Assembly (NCBI RefSeq): GCF_003369915.1
Contig: NC_046677.1
Location: 17,626,913 to 17,690,912, forward strand
Direction of reading: 5' to 3'
Length of the DNA: 64,000 nucleotides
DNA from: Drosophila miranda
Taxonomy: Eukaryota > Arthropoda > Insecta > Diptera > Drosophilidae
Of this stretch, positions 1-11,808 are shown in pieces. How positions within the stretch are numbered: the stretch's first letter is position 1; every line of letters starts with the position of its first letter. The translations under genes and the position numbers were made by a program. The notes beneath the pieces were generated by a model. The model saw only the letters and a program-made list of their open reading frames with translations. It did no database searches and was not told the DNA's origin.

Positions 1-40
1 TGTACTTTGAAATAAAACGAAAAGTATTCTATTGACTTAC

Positions 41-330
41 TTGACAGTAAAGGAGCCGAGCATCTCCAAAGTGGTATAGAAGTTAAATGGAATACAGACA
101 GGCGGTCCAATCAGGGTCGCCCCAATTCGCCTACGCCTAGCATTGGAGTGCTGCTTTTGCCCAGACTGGCCAAACTCCCTGGTGATCCATCTCCTCCACC
201 GAACTCTGCTCCTTCGATCTCATCAACAAGCGTGGAGCGCTTGGCCACATTTAGATTCTCATGGTTTGGACTATGCCGTTTATCGAATTGGGAGTCGAAG
301 TCTTCTCTGTGCCAGTTAACTCAGCAAGGT
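41..330 (-). CDS. Probable exon of an unidentified minus-strand gene, cut by the window edge
   Basis: On the minus strand this stretch ends in an excellent splice donor (AA|GTAAGT; GT at 40-39), so the transcript should continue out of the window. Two frames stay open over part of it. One, open up to the donor, contains RRRRIGATLIGPP and then IPFNFYTTLEMLGSF. The other runs through KRHSPNHENLNVAKRSTL and stops at 111-113. A possible acceptor (gcacag) lies near 323-330. I do not recognise either peptide. The DRE motifs just upstream (461-480) sit between this gene and Cwc25, fitting a shared divergent promoter. Frame and exact limits are uncertain. The donor is the best evidence. Confidence 0.3.
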
Positions 331-460
331 GAGGGCCGTGTTTGAATATAGCAGCATCGCCGCAACGCAATTTAAAAACACGAAATCTTTCACAATTTCA
401 ATGTTAAATTTTTCCGCACAGAAACAATCGATGTTCGGCTATGTTTTCAGCCATCGTTAA

Positions 461-480
461 TATCGATAGCGCTATCGATT
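461..480. promoter_or_regulatory. Paired DRE-type elements between divergent genes
   Basis: TATCGATA at 461-468 is a perfect DREF-binding core, followed by CTATCGATT at 472-480 in near-inverted arrangement. The Cwc25 start codon is 89 bp away at 569, and a minus-strand gene lies on the other side. DRE elements are typical of Drosophila housekeeping promoters, so this is probably a bidirectional promoter. Function is inferred from the motif only. Confidence 0.6.
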
Positions 481-568
481 TATTTTCCAGCCCTGATGCA
501 AACAAGAAAAAACACAACAATAGCCAAATTATTTTTGTTTGCAGTAAAAACACAGATTCATTACAAAA

Positions 569-2221
569 ATGGGTGGTGGTGATCTGGTAAGTAGTACCCC
601 TCTGTATGGAGCCTTCAAGAATCATCGGAATTCTCGCACAGAACTTGAAGAAATCATGGCATCCGCACACGATGAAAAACCAGGAGCGGGTTTGGAAAGC
701 AGAGGAGCAGGCCAAGATGGAAGAGAGGAAGTTACAAGACCTACGGAAGGAAATCCACGAGGAGCGGGATCGGGAAGATCTTAGGCGCCTGGGCGAGAGT
801 TCTGGTGTGCTGGCCAGTAGTGGAGGAGCCGCCGGCGAGGCAAAGCTAGAGTGGATGTATAAAAGTGAGTTTGCGTTGCTGTTACATGAAAAGTAGCATC
901 ATTTATAGCCCTATACAACGTTACAGACAGCACGGAGCTAATCAACCGTGAAGAGTACCTGCTCGGCCGCAAGATCGACAAATCCTTTGAGACGCTGCAA
1001 GCCGAGGAGCGTCGGCAGGAACACGGCACTGTGGGCCTCAAACAGTCCATCAATCATGTCGAGCACGAGTGTGTTCCTTTCTCCATGCGGGCGTACCGCA
1101 ACCTGCAGTCCACGGAGCAAGTAGACATGCAGCGCAAGACCATGGAGGACCCGCTGATGCTCATCAAGCAGCGCGAAATGGAATCGCGACGAAAGCTTTT
1201 GGAGAATCCAGTCAAACTCAAGGAAATCCATCGCATTCTTAAGACTGAGCAGGATCTGAAAGCCGCAAAGGAAAAGAAATCCAAAAAGAGTAAAAAATCA
1301 AAAAAGATGAAACATAGCAAGAGGTCCAGCAACGAATCGAGCAGCAGCGAAAGCGACGAGGACTTGGACAGAAAGCTGGCACGTCAAGTCAGCAAGCTGA
1401 AGGGAGACGCTGGGAATGAGGACTTGAAACTAGACAAGCTATTGGACGCAAAGTATCGGACCATATCCAAACAGCTGGACATTGCATCCAAGAGGAAGAA
1501 GAGCAAAAAGTCGAGACGCAAAAGCAGCGACAGTAGCAACGAAAGCAGCACCGATAAGCGGGCTCGAAGAAGGGAGTCTGAGCACAGGAGAAGAGATGAC
1601 CGCAATGGGAGCTCAAGGCTCAGGGAAAACCGCAAAGGCAACAGTCCAGAGGAACCGAGAGCAAATCGTGGTGGCAGCAGCAGCCACAGCTCGCGACGAC
1701 AGCAGCAGACAGAACGTCGAAGAAGCCCGGAAAGAGGGCCTCCACGTAGGGAACGAGATCAAAGAGACCGCAGCAGAGGACGCTCAGATCGCAGCAGGAA
1801 TCACACAGGTCGAAGAGATCGCAGCACGGATCACACGGGTCGAAGAGAAGGCAGCAGGGACCGAAGTCCAATCCGTCGCCGCCGCAGCCCTAGCCCGCCG
1901 CCGAAACGACCGTCACCCCCTAAGCGCAACGCCGGCAAGCCCAAGCTCAGCGAAGCCGACCGCGAGGCTCGTCTGCGAGAGATGATGGACAACGCCACAT
2001 GGCGAGAGGCCGACCGCACCCAAGCCGTGCGAAAGCACCGCGAGGCATATGCCCGGGAAGAAGCGCAAAACAGGGAGCGTGACTTTGACAAGGAGTTCAT
2101 CAACAAGGAGGTGAAGAAGGCCATTTCTAATCACAACTCGATTGGCGATCGCATACGGGCCAATCTCAACAACATACAGCGCACCTCCTCCGCCATGGAT
2201 ACGAACTTTGCACGAAAGTAG
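569..2221 (+). CDS. cwc25: Pre-mRNA splicing factor Cwc25 homologue
   Basis: Cwc25 is a spliceosomal protein that joins just before the first transesterification step and acts in the nucleus. Coding exons are 569-586, 642-864 and 927-2221, giving 511 aa. Exon 1 encodes only MGGGDL, the family's usual short N terminus, and is followed by NLKKSWHPHT and a charged stretch with EWMYK, as in the Cir/Cwc25 N-terminal domain. Introns are 55 and 62 bp with GT/AG ends. The middle (about residues 160-400) is low-complexity: KKSKKSKK blocks, SSSES, then RS/RD/RR repeats like other splicing factors. The C terminus (ADREARLREMM ... KEVKKA) is the conserved helical tail. The stop at 2219-2221 faces the convergent Pgk 3' end. 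Recognition is by domain order and start peptide. Confidence 0.9.
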
Positions 2222-2251
2222 AAGCCACGGCCGTAAGCTAAATAGTATTCC

Positions 2252-2257
2252 TTTATT
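2252..2257 (-). terminator. Poly(A) signal of Pgk
   Basis: The plus strand reads TTTATT, i.e. AATAAA on the minus strand, 112 bp past the Pgk stop. It lies only about 30 bp beyond the convergent Cwc25 stop, so the two transcripts probably overlap tail to tail. Confidence 0.5.
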
Positions 2258-2369
2258 TCATGTGCATAGAGTTCTGCAACAAAATGATTCAACTTTGTGT
2301 CTGTGAGGCTTACAAGATAAACGACGCGATTAACATACACGTATTTCGGAGAGTGTGTTCCATTTGAGT

Positions 2370-3761
2370 TTAGGCGTTGGAGAGAGCGGCAACGCCGGGC
2401 AGTGTCTTGCCCTCCAGCAGCTCCAGGGAGGCACCGCCACCGGTGGAGACGTGCGAGACGAGAGCTTCAGTGTTCCATTTGGCGCAGCACGAGGCTGTGT
2501 CGCCGCCACCAATGATGGAGATCGTGCCATTCTTAGTGGCCGCCACAACACCGTCCATGATGCCCTTTGTGCCATTGGCGAAGTTGGGGAACTCGAACAC
2601 GCCGGGAGGTCTGTTTCACAGATTTAAGTTATAAGAAATTAAATTGGAATTGAGAATTGATACGAGAACAGAAACACTAACCCGTTCCAGACAATCAGCT
2701 TGGCGCGTGCCACAGGTGCCGCAAAGAGTTCACGGGTCTTGGGTCCCACATCCAGACCCATGTGTCCATCGGGAATGCCACTCTCAACGGTGGCCTCGCT
2801 AACGACTGCATTCTCAGCGAACTTGTCACCACAGACAAAGTCCACGGGCAAGTGCAGCTTGACGTTGTTCTTCTTTGCCTTCTCCACTAGGTTCTGGACT
2901 ATCTTGGAGCCCTCCTCGTCGAACAGGGAGCCACCGATCTTCATGTTGTTCAGGACCTTAAGGAAGGTGAACGCCATTCCGCCGCCAATGATCATCTCAT
3001 TGACTTTGTCGAGCAAGTTCTCGATCAGCTGGATCTTGTCGGCAACCTTGGCGCCACCTAGGATAGCCAGGAAGGGATTTGGGGGGTTGTCCAGGGCCTG
3101 AGAAAAGTACTTCAGCTCCTTGTTGAGCAGCAAGCCAGCAGCACGCTTTTCGAAGCCATCGCCCATCATGGAGCTATGGGCACGATGGGCAGTGCCGAAA
3201 GCATCATTGACGTAGACATCGCCCAGCTTGGCCAGGCTGCTACGGAACTCCTTGACCTTAGCGGGATCGGCCTTTACCTTTCCGCCGCTGGCGTCCAGGC
3301 CTTGCCCTCCTCCTCCACGTAGAAGCGCACGTTCTCGAGTAGAATGACAGAGCCCGGCGTGGGGTCCTTGCAAGCGGCCTCCACCTCACTGCCCACACAG
3401 TCGCTGAGGAATTTAACATCCTGCCCGAGCAGCTTCTTCAGCTCGTCGGCCACGGGGGCCAGCGTGTACTTGATGTTCTTGTTGCCATCGGGACGACCCA
3501 GGTGGGACATCAGCACCACGGACTTGGCCTTCTTGGACAGGGCCAGCTTTATGCTGTCCAGAGCAGCCACAATGCGCTGGTTGCTCGTGATCTTTCCATC
3601 CTTGATGGGCACATTGAAGTCCACTCTGCAGGGGAAGAGAACGAAACGGAGGTTTATGCAACCCAGTTGCCAGACACAACACCATAGCTCCACAATTACC
3701 GCATCAACACCCGCTTGCCCTCCAAGTCCAGGTTCTCAATGCTCAGCTTATTAAAGGCCAT
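2370..3761 (-). CDS. Pgk: Phosphoglycerate kinase, with a 1-nt frameshift as sequenced
   Basis: PGK makes ATP from 1,3-bisphosphoglycerate and ADP in glycolysis. Exons: 3761-3700 ([20 protein letters not shown]), 3625-2682 and 2610-2370. The substrate motif [16 protein letters not shown], the hinge and ATP site ([22 protein letters not shown]) and the C-terminal GGGDTASC and [13 protein letters not shown] are all present, and total length would be about 415 aa as in other insects. As written, the frame breaks near 3299-3302: the strand encodes VEEEGKA followed by a shifted frame, where the family reads [14 protein letters not shown]. Restoring one C in the plus-strand run at 3299-3302 would rejoin the frames. 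All other positions and splice sites look intact, so a sequencing error or a very young lesion is more likely than an old pseudogene. The start is the first Met, matching the conserved N terminus. Confidence 0.9.
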
Positions 3762-6700
3762 TTTAATAATTTTTATGGTGCGTGCGAACAACTCCAACAA
3801 ATTTTTTACCACTGGCCTGGCGAATGTTCTTCATTCACAGCTGCTGTGCGGCAATGTCAGAGCAAGGTCATTAGTGGGTCGGTTGATTAGGGTTGCATGT
3901 TGTGCCTGTAACGGCTCCATATCAGTCAGCTTTGCGCCGCAACAAAGGCTGCGCATGGCAAAGATACAGATACACTAATCAGAACGGTCAATTCGTACAT
4001 TCTTGTTAGACTAGGTTTTATCTGAATAAATAATACAAATTCGTACTGAAATGCAGCTCTGACAAGTGGCGCCAATTGGTGCTGCAAAATGGTTTCCAAC
4101 CAGTGCTGTAAATGAGCTTATTTAAAAGCTTCGAAAAATGTACTGGCTAGTAGAAATAAAGGCAGTGGGAAGCCAGTCTAAATCTAAATACATTACAAAG
4201 GAATGCGTATATTTACTGCAGCTGCTAATGCAGGTCGTAAAACGTGCAAATGTAAATATATCTGTGACAATGCAACTCTGCCGTTTGGCTGCACAGTGCT
4301 GAGGAACACAACGGTTTTAGCGGCTAAATTTGAAAGAAGCTAGTCTTCTTTTTGTATAATCTTCAAAGTTAAATTAAAAAATAATTGTAACGTCGATTTT
4401 ATGACCATATTGTGAAAAGTACTAAAATATTCATCGCTGAATTTTATAATCTCATTATGCCTTGGTTGGGAATAGCAATGTGTCCCAGAAAGATGAGCGT
4501 ACATAGTATGTATGTAATTATTGTATAAATAAATGATTTTCACCCAAGCCAAATAACGAATTCGAGCATCCATGAGAGTGTATTGTATGTACATTCATAC
4601 ATAAATGAATGAACTTTCTGCTCTGGGCGATTGGCCATACAGTTTTATTTCGGCTGTTCAGAGACCACAGCCATGTACAAACAGATGCCCGGCGCGCACA
4701 GGCACGCTAACACACTCGCACAAACTGCCAATGATTCCAACATGGCTCTTCCCCAAAATGATTCATTCATGCGCCGCTCACTCGCTGACACTCTCTGCCA
4801 CCGGTCTCTTCGGCGGACAGTTCAAGCAACAACCACCACGAGACATCACATCACCCACCACCTCCTGCAAGACCACCACCAACACCCACCGAACATACCC
4901 AGTGCAGCAAAATGCATGACGCAGATGGCAACAACGGCGATGGGGTAAGAGAGTGGATGAGATAAAGAGGGGAGGAGCGCAGAGAAAAGCATGGCGTGGG
5001 CCTATTCAAAGCATTTCAACCACAGCACTGCACCATCGGTGGAAGAATGTGCACGACGGGATGATATACCCTCTTGTTTCCCCATCAACCCATAAAAACG
5101 TCATAAGTGCAAGCCCACCACAGAGGACACTCTCACAATGGGCAGTGCGTCGTCCCCGACATTTCCCGTCCAGCTCCAGCCCCATCCACAGGTACGAGTA
5201 CGAGCAGTATTGGAAATCGAAGACAATGGCACTGGTAAATTTAATTTTAATAATTGCGTGTGAAGTGCCCGTTGACGTAGGACAGCTGGGTATCGTACTA
5301 ATCGCCGCACTCGTGTGGAGACATTAGCACACGCCAGCCAAACGCGACCCGAGACTGGAGATGAATGTCTTCCAGACCCGGCTCGGGCAACTCGGCCAAG
5401 CGAATCGCCTATCTATCATTCTAACAGCCGCTCAGAGCGAATTGTAAACCTGTTCCATGCTGTTCTCCAGAACGATTTCAGTTACCTAAAGTGAACGTTC
5501 ATGGCTCTAGAGACTAGAACGGCAATCGCTATGCGGTACAGTATGACCTACAAGTATGATATGATTCAGGTTCAAACGCACGCACGAGTATACCAATATA
5601 TGGATTCTAGTAAGTATATTGGTATCTTTGCTCCATTACAGACTATTAGCAGCCCAAGTTGAATAAAAACTTAGTGCCATGGTACATGCTAGGGTGTCAC
5701 TGGTGTACCAGCATGTACGAGTACGTATGCATGTACATATGTATGTATCTAGATACACATGAGTGGTCAGGTATCGATTGTTTGCATTAAGATTTGTTCA
5801 CACCTCTTTGCTACGGAAACTTTATGACGCATGTGTATGTAATTTTTATGAAGGAGATTCTGAACTAAGCAGGAATCTTGGGATAGGTTATGGACGAACT
5901 TTGAGGCAACGAGATTTTTTATAACGAACACCGAATGGCAGATGTTGGTATTCCTGGAAATAGGACCTTTCTAGAAAGGTCTATAATCAACTTCCTGCCT
6001 GCCTTTCCATCCGCGATTAGCACCTGTGTTATCGCGAATGATCCTCCATTTTGAATCACGGACTAACCTTGGCATATTACCGGTCAAACAGTGCCCGTAT
6101 CTTTACGGGATCCTCTTGAATCTAGATACAACAGCTTGTTGACCGCATGTACGAATGCCGCCCGCTATTGTCCAAGACTATCCGTCAAAGGCCCCATCGC
6201 GGCTGATGAGAGCCACCGACTCATATCGTAACAATGCGCGAATGCTGCACGAACGGGGGAACAACGAACGCCATGCCGTGCCACTCCAATGGGGACTACT
6301 CGTAAGAGTTCAGGCCACGGAGAGAAGAAAGCCTTAAAGCCTAACCGCACCGCGTGGCGGCTTGAAAAACGAAGACGCAAATCGGCTTATCGTCAGCATT
6401 CAGTCCCAAAGGCAGCCAAGAGTCAGAGCTATTTGTCGCGGCTGCTGCCGGCGCTGCTGCTCAAATATGATAACTCAATGATGTCCCACGATTACAGGTG
6501 TTTACCACGAATGCCTTCAACGTGAGCGGGCGAACAGGTTCGCCGCTTTTAATTAGCGAGCTGACGGACGGCTGCTCTGCCGTCTCCCGTATTATTCAGA
6601 TTACGAACTATAGCTACATACATATGTACACACATGCATGTGTATTTATTGTTGCTTATGCACGAAAATAGCTGACAAACAAGAATGTTTTAAGCGAGAG

Positions 6701-8029
6701 CCCCGACTACCTGATACTCAGTATACGTTTTTATAAGTAATTCAGCAGAGAATTGCTTACATTTTGCACCATTATCGGCGACAAATTGTGTTTGAATTGA
6801 ATGGAAAATAACTTAAATGTTTTGAATTAATACTTAATACATGTATGCCTTTGCCTTCAATCCCCATATACATTCATATGTATGGATATACCCTTGTTTT
6901 GTTTGGATACCAGGTGTAATGGCTGAGACACGGCAAATCGTACGGACCGAAATAAGAACGACTACAATGCCAATAGCTCATCAGCCAATTCCTGAACCAA
7001 CATGGTTCGTGTAACGAACAGAGCCAGCAAATTGTCGAACCACAAATGCGGGATCAACGGGAGAAATGGCACATAAGAACAAACTAAGGGTGGACCATGT
7101 TCGAACATAAGCTGATAAGCGATGATGGGTTCAATGTGGTCATTTGAACCTAGAAAGCTATTGCGGTTATCCCACTACTCACTGTAGAACGATCCCAGAC
7201 TTTACTCCAGCCAAGTCGTGGGTATACTCTGAGGTGTACGAATTAATAGGCCCAAAAAATAGACGTCTGCCTGAGCACCTTCTTCCTCCACTCACATTGC
7301 TAATCAATTGACCCCAATACGCGAGCATATTCCGGCCCACGTTGGTCCACTCTATAAATACAAGCACTGCCAACCGCCCAGTAGAAGGCGCTCTACACAC
7401 ATCTGCATCAACAGCACTGCAGCAACACTTCCCATGAGCAACAACAAGAAAGGGGAGCGTCGGACAAACGGTCGGACTCACGCACGCGTCGACTGGTGAT
7501 TCCAACAGAACGTCGAAGCAACGGAACGACTGCACCACACCCCCAATCCATGCCGCCCTAAAGTTCGCCAACTACATCGGCCGGCAAATTTTCAAATTTA
7601 GCGCCAAACGTGCCGGCGACTGTACTCACGGAACCCAAGCAGATTTTGTATGGAATTAATCAAGAAACCCACTCATTTTGTCAATTCCGGATATAGTTTT
7701 GATCGTATCGGCTTCGAAAAAATACCAAAATTAAGGGGACCATTAGTAGTACCCCCTCGATCTGTTTCGGATCCGATCTGAATAAAGGAATCAGAGAAAT
7801 GGGCGAAATTATCGGGGCGCAACTTTTTGTGAAGAAGAAGCTGGCGGCAATTTGTAAACGCTGCCGCGCGAGCATGTTCATTCTTGTTCGAGCCTTCAAC
7901 GGGTACATATCGTGGTCAGCAAAACAGAAAATACCCAGCAGTTAGCAGTAGTATCCTTCTTCCATGCAAGATGAATACTATCTGTTTTTCGCAGTGCCTC
8001 TGACTGATTCCTCCTGCACTGCAAATACT
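3762..8029. other. Intergenic region, no gene recognised
   Basis: This 4.3 kb lies between the Pgk start and the 5' region of the next gene. Open frames (for example 4605-4948, 4953-5327, 7179-7571) are short, lack splice-linked partners and contain low-complexity His/Thr/Pro or repeat-derived residues. Short ATGTATGTA-type repeats occur around 5700-5760 and 6600-6650. I see no RNA gene or complete mobile element. The first few hundred bases probably hold the Pgk promoter. Confidence 0.5.
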
Positions 8030-8607
8030 CTATATAATACTTGATCCAAAATTATTGCAAAATATTTCAAAAATCTCTCGATTGCTTGGACGCAAACTCT
8101 GTTGTTGTTGCCTTCTCTCTACTTTGCTGCCGACTGCGGCTGTACAGATGCCGCAGAGGTTTTTCTTCAGTGTATTCCGAGGGAGAGAGGCAACACCAAC
8201 CGACCGTGTGATAAGCCGGCCAGAAAGAAAGCAAGCGAGAGAGGACTAGAGAAAACGAGAGCGAGAGTGCCTAAGTGTGTGTGTGTGTGTGTGCGTGTGC
8301 GATTTGTATCTGTGTCGTGTCAACGCTTCTCTTCCGCTGCTTAAATACACTGGACGTACCACAAATCCAAACACTGTGTTTGTGTTCTCGTGCGGTGCGG
8401 TTCTCGTTTTCTCCCCTGACTATTTTGCGCTAATTTTTGTCAACAACCCACATTTTCCGAATACAGCAATAAAAAGAAATAAACGGAGTATACATACAAG
8501 GAGCATCAATCATTCAAATCATCCAGCTAAAGCCCATATAACCGTTAAGCGTTATATAAATTAAACAAATAAGTTTTTAAAAAAACTACAAAACAACCAG
8601 AAACAAA
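8030..8607 (+). promoter_or_regulatory. Putative promoter and 5' UTR of the Df31-like gene
   Basis: A TATA-like CTATATAATA lies at 8030-8039. Further on are GAGA-type motifs (about 8183-8265), a (GT)n run at 8276-8294 and an A-rich leader ending in AGAAACAAAATG at the start codon (8608). GAGA motifs and an A-rich leader fit an active Drosophila promoter and 5' UTR. The transcription start is not determined. Confidence 0.35.
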
Positions 8608-11600
8608 ATGTCTGCAGCCACAGAACAACAGAATAACGGTGATGTTGCCGTCGAGAAGGTGGCCGTCAAGGACGACGTCGCCGCGGTGAAGGATGATCTC
8701 AAAGCCAAGGCAGCCAGCGAGGATAAGGCAGCAGCAGATGCCGCCGGCGACGCGGTCGCCGATAACGGTACGGCAAAGGACGGCGAGGATGCTGCCGATG
8801 CCGCTGCCGCGCCCGCTAAGGAATCAGTGAAAGGCACCAAGAGGCCAGCAGAAGTAAGTACACCTGTCCACCAGTGCGCTCCAGTTGCGAAGGGAAGAGG
8901 AACAGAGGAGATCATCTTCATTGTACAGTTTCACGTTTTTGGTTTGTGCGTTTCCCAACACTTCTCCCCTCCTGTCGCTATCGCTATCGATCGCCTTATC
9001 GATTGATGTGATTTTTGTTTACGCGCTCGAATTCCTCGGTACAAAGTGATTCATTCGAATTCGTGAGTTCCACTTTTCGAATATTACAAAACGACGAAAA
9101 ATTCTGGAAATAGATATACACACGTTTTCCGATTTCAAACGCTGCTTCTGAGAGCGGGATTGTTACGCTCAGAGAGCCTGTTCACAGGCGCTTATATACC
9201 AACAAGGGAGAGAATACATGTATAGAGAGAGAGAGTTGTTTACGATTAACCAAGATGATTGTCGGTCGGTAATCAAGAATTATTGTTGTTGGGTTCAAAT
9301 CGAGGTTAGAGGGCCCATCCACACCACTCGACAACGCTCGTGATGATGCAGTTGCGGTACAGTTCTGTTCTGGCTCAGATAGAGAAGTCCCGCTCCCGAG
9401 CGAGAGCGTGCGCTAATGTATTTTTAATAAACTTAACCAAATCAGATGAATACTAGAACAGGTCATTAACATTGACGTGAGCAAAGGAAAGACGCAAAAA
9501 GCTTAACCGAGAAAGAGAGCAGAATAAAGATACATAGAGTAAGCGAGGTGTGTACATAGATAGCTTGTAAGCGGCCTTGCAACACCAACACCTACACTGC
9601 CTGCGAGTGTTTCTCTGTTGGGTTCAGAACAATAGATGCAATAACACTTCATTATTTGCACACTTGGCCTTATTTATCATCGGGGACACGGCATTTTACT
9701 ATTGCGTTTGCAAAAAATATTGGCAACGCCGCAACAATAACAGTACTCTCTCTGTCTCTCTCTCAGCGAAAACATTGCCGGCCGGCGACTGTGTGCGCGC
9801 GGTATTCAAACTTCTTTTGTATCGTCTGTCACATTCCATTCTGTCATTCCCCCATTTGGGGCCATAATCGAAAAGCACATTTCTGATAAAAATAAAAGCC
9901 ATGAGGTAGCACGCTAGTGAGAACTATAAATTGGCAAATGAAACGATTTGACTCGAACTCGAAACGAAAATGTACAGTAACGGGTTCTCTCTCGCTCTCT
10001 CATCGTTTATGCGTCTCGCTCTCTATCCACCTCTCTCTCGTAATTGGTTATGTATACACACATACACTCCCATGTGTAAGATGTTTGTGTTTGCGCTTAC
10101 ATTTATCTTTCACTTTTTCCCCTCTCCCTTTTATGCGTATTTATTTTGGTACATGGCGATGCGTACATAAAACAAGGCCTGTACAGGGTGTCAAACTGCC
10201 CTTTTGAGGTTATGTAATGGAGGTACAGGGTGTTTTTTGGATTCCTCTGTGGTTAGGTCTTTGATGGGCAGTACTCTCCTTTTAAATTAGTCATTACAGG
10301 GTATTACCAATTGAATTTGTGCTTACCTAAATACAGATTCGAGTGAATTTCATTGTTTTTAAGGAAAATATTAGACATGAGAATGGAAAACTATACAGGT
10401 AGAAACTATCAATAAACACCATTAATAGTCAGTGTGGAAAATAATTTCCCACCAAATCCCTTTGAACTTACCCCCTCTACTTAAATCCTTGATGACCCTG
10501 TTTTATCATTTATTTGTATTTCTTTTGTATTGCACATTTCTCAAGAGCTCAGTCTCGTGACTTATGTATGTTGTCCTCTCAAGAGTGGGGGCACATATTT
10601 TGCACACTTTTCAGCAGTTATCTTGTTTTCACATGTAACAGTCGGCTTCGCCTAGTAAATATATATACTACGGGTTTTTTTTTAGATGGTTACCTCTTAT
10701 GTACGGCCGCTTGTTGTTGGTTGGCTGCTGCTTAACAAACGTGAACCCACGCATACGACGCTGACAGAGACGCAGACGCAGGCGGCGACGCTAGCGCACT
10801 CTGCTTCAGCAGCTGTGGGTGTGTGTGTGTACGAGCGGCATTCATTCATGCAACTATGTCGTGACGCGTTCTCAGGTACAGTTCTGTCTCGGCAGCGCTC
10901 TCTTTGGCGGTCTTTCTCTCCCTCGCTCTCTCTGGCGGTCTTTTTCTCTCTCGCTCGCTCTCTCTCTCCCTCACAGCTGCTGTGTGTCGAGCACACGCTT
11001 GGCTTGGCTGTAGTATCCCACGGATATGGATATGGCTACATATGCTTATTGCCTTTTTGTTTTTTTTGTGTATTACACACGTACGCACACCACAGAGAGA
11101 GGAGGAAGATACATACGAGTATGTAAAAGAGAGTGCACTTGTAATTTCATGCTCTTTTACTCGTTCCTCTGTCTCTCTCTCCCTTTTTGCTCTCTCTCTC
11201 TCTCTCTCTATATATATGTATATAACTTGCGTGCGTGTGCGTGCTTGCAGCGAATTACATTGGCGCGCGCATTTTTCAAATGTTTTTTACGGCGAAAATA
11301 ACGATTTTCCCGCTGCTCTGCCAGAAGACTACAAAAATGAGAAGGGGAGCGAAGTGGTTTCCCGTTTTGTGGGCTGAAAATATACTTTTTATGGCCATGT
11401 ATAGTGTGTGAAGGGAGAATTCGATGGAGCTTTTGCTTTGCCCTTGATCAAGGAGATGTGTGGGTTTGAGTTGGGCGCACAGGACCAGAATCCGATTCAG
11501 AATCGTTATGCTCATTTCTCTCTATTTTTCCAGGCCAAATCCGCCGAATCAAAGAAGGCCAAGAAGGCCGCCGACGGCGATTCCGACGAGGAGGAAGCTC

Positions 11601-11808
11601 TGGAAGAAATTATCGAGGGCGACAGTGAAATCGAGAGCGACGAATACGACATACCCTATGATGGTGAGGAGGATGACATTGAATGTGATGGTAGGTGTAT
11701 ATATAGACGGGATTTTCTTCCGAATATTCGAACTAATCTTAAATTTCTTTTCGAACAGACGACGATGATGATAACGACGATGGCTCCGGCTCGGACGATC
11801 AGGCGTAA
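8608..11808 (+). CDS. Df31: Acidic chromatin-type protein, probably Df31
   Basis: Three exons (8608-8853, 11534-11690, 11759-11808) encode about 150 aa. The N-terminal 80 residues are Ala/Lys/Asp-rich (KAAADAAGDAVADNG) and end in KGTKRPAE, a nuclear-localisation-like basic patch continued by KSAESKKAKKA in exon 2. The C terminus is very acidic (DSDEEEALEEIIEGDSEIES) and ends in a DDDDDNDDGSGSDDQA tail. This tail is what I associate with decondensation factor 31, an intrinsically disordered histone- and RNA-binding protein that keeps chromatin open. The symbol rests on recall of that C-terminal region. Another acidic histone chaperone is possible. Exon phases are consistent (0, then 1), and intron 1 is long at 2.7 kb. 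Confidence 0.6.
8854..11533 (+). other. Long first intron of the Df31-like gene, rich in microsatellites
   Basis: The 2.7 kb intron holds (CT)n tracts (about 9740-9770, 10905-10975, 11170-11210), a DRE-like TATCGATC/TATCGATT cluster (8985-9005), GAGAGA at about 9221-9233 and three ACAGGGT words (10185-10300). Open frames here (for example 10686-11126) are Ser/Leu/Cys shadows of CT/TG repeats. A regulatory role is possible but not shown. Confidence 0.45.

Noticed and set aside
4605-5327. ORFs of 105-124 codons between Pgk and the Df31-like gene
   Set aside because: No recognisable domain, low-complexity composition and several overlapping frames. More likely chance.
10686-11377. Overlapping 146-157-codon ORFs in the Df31-like intron
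   Set aside because: They read CT/TG microsatellites (Ser/Leu/Cys runs) and lie inside a GT-AG intron.
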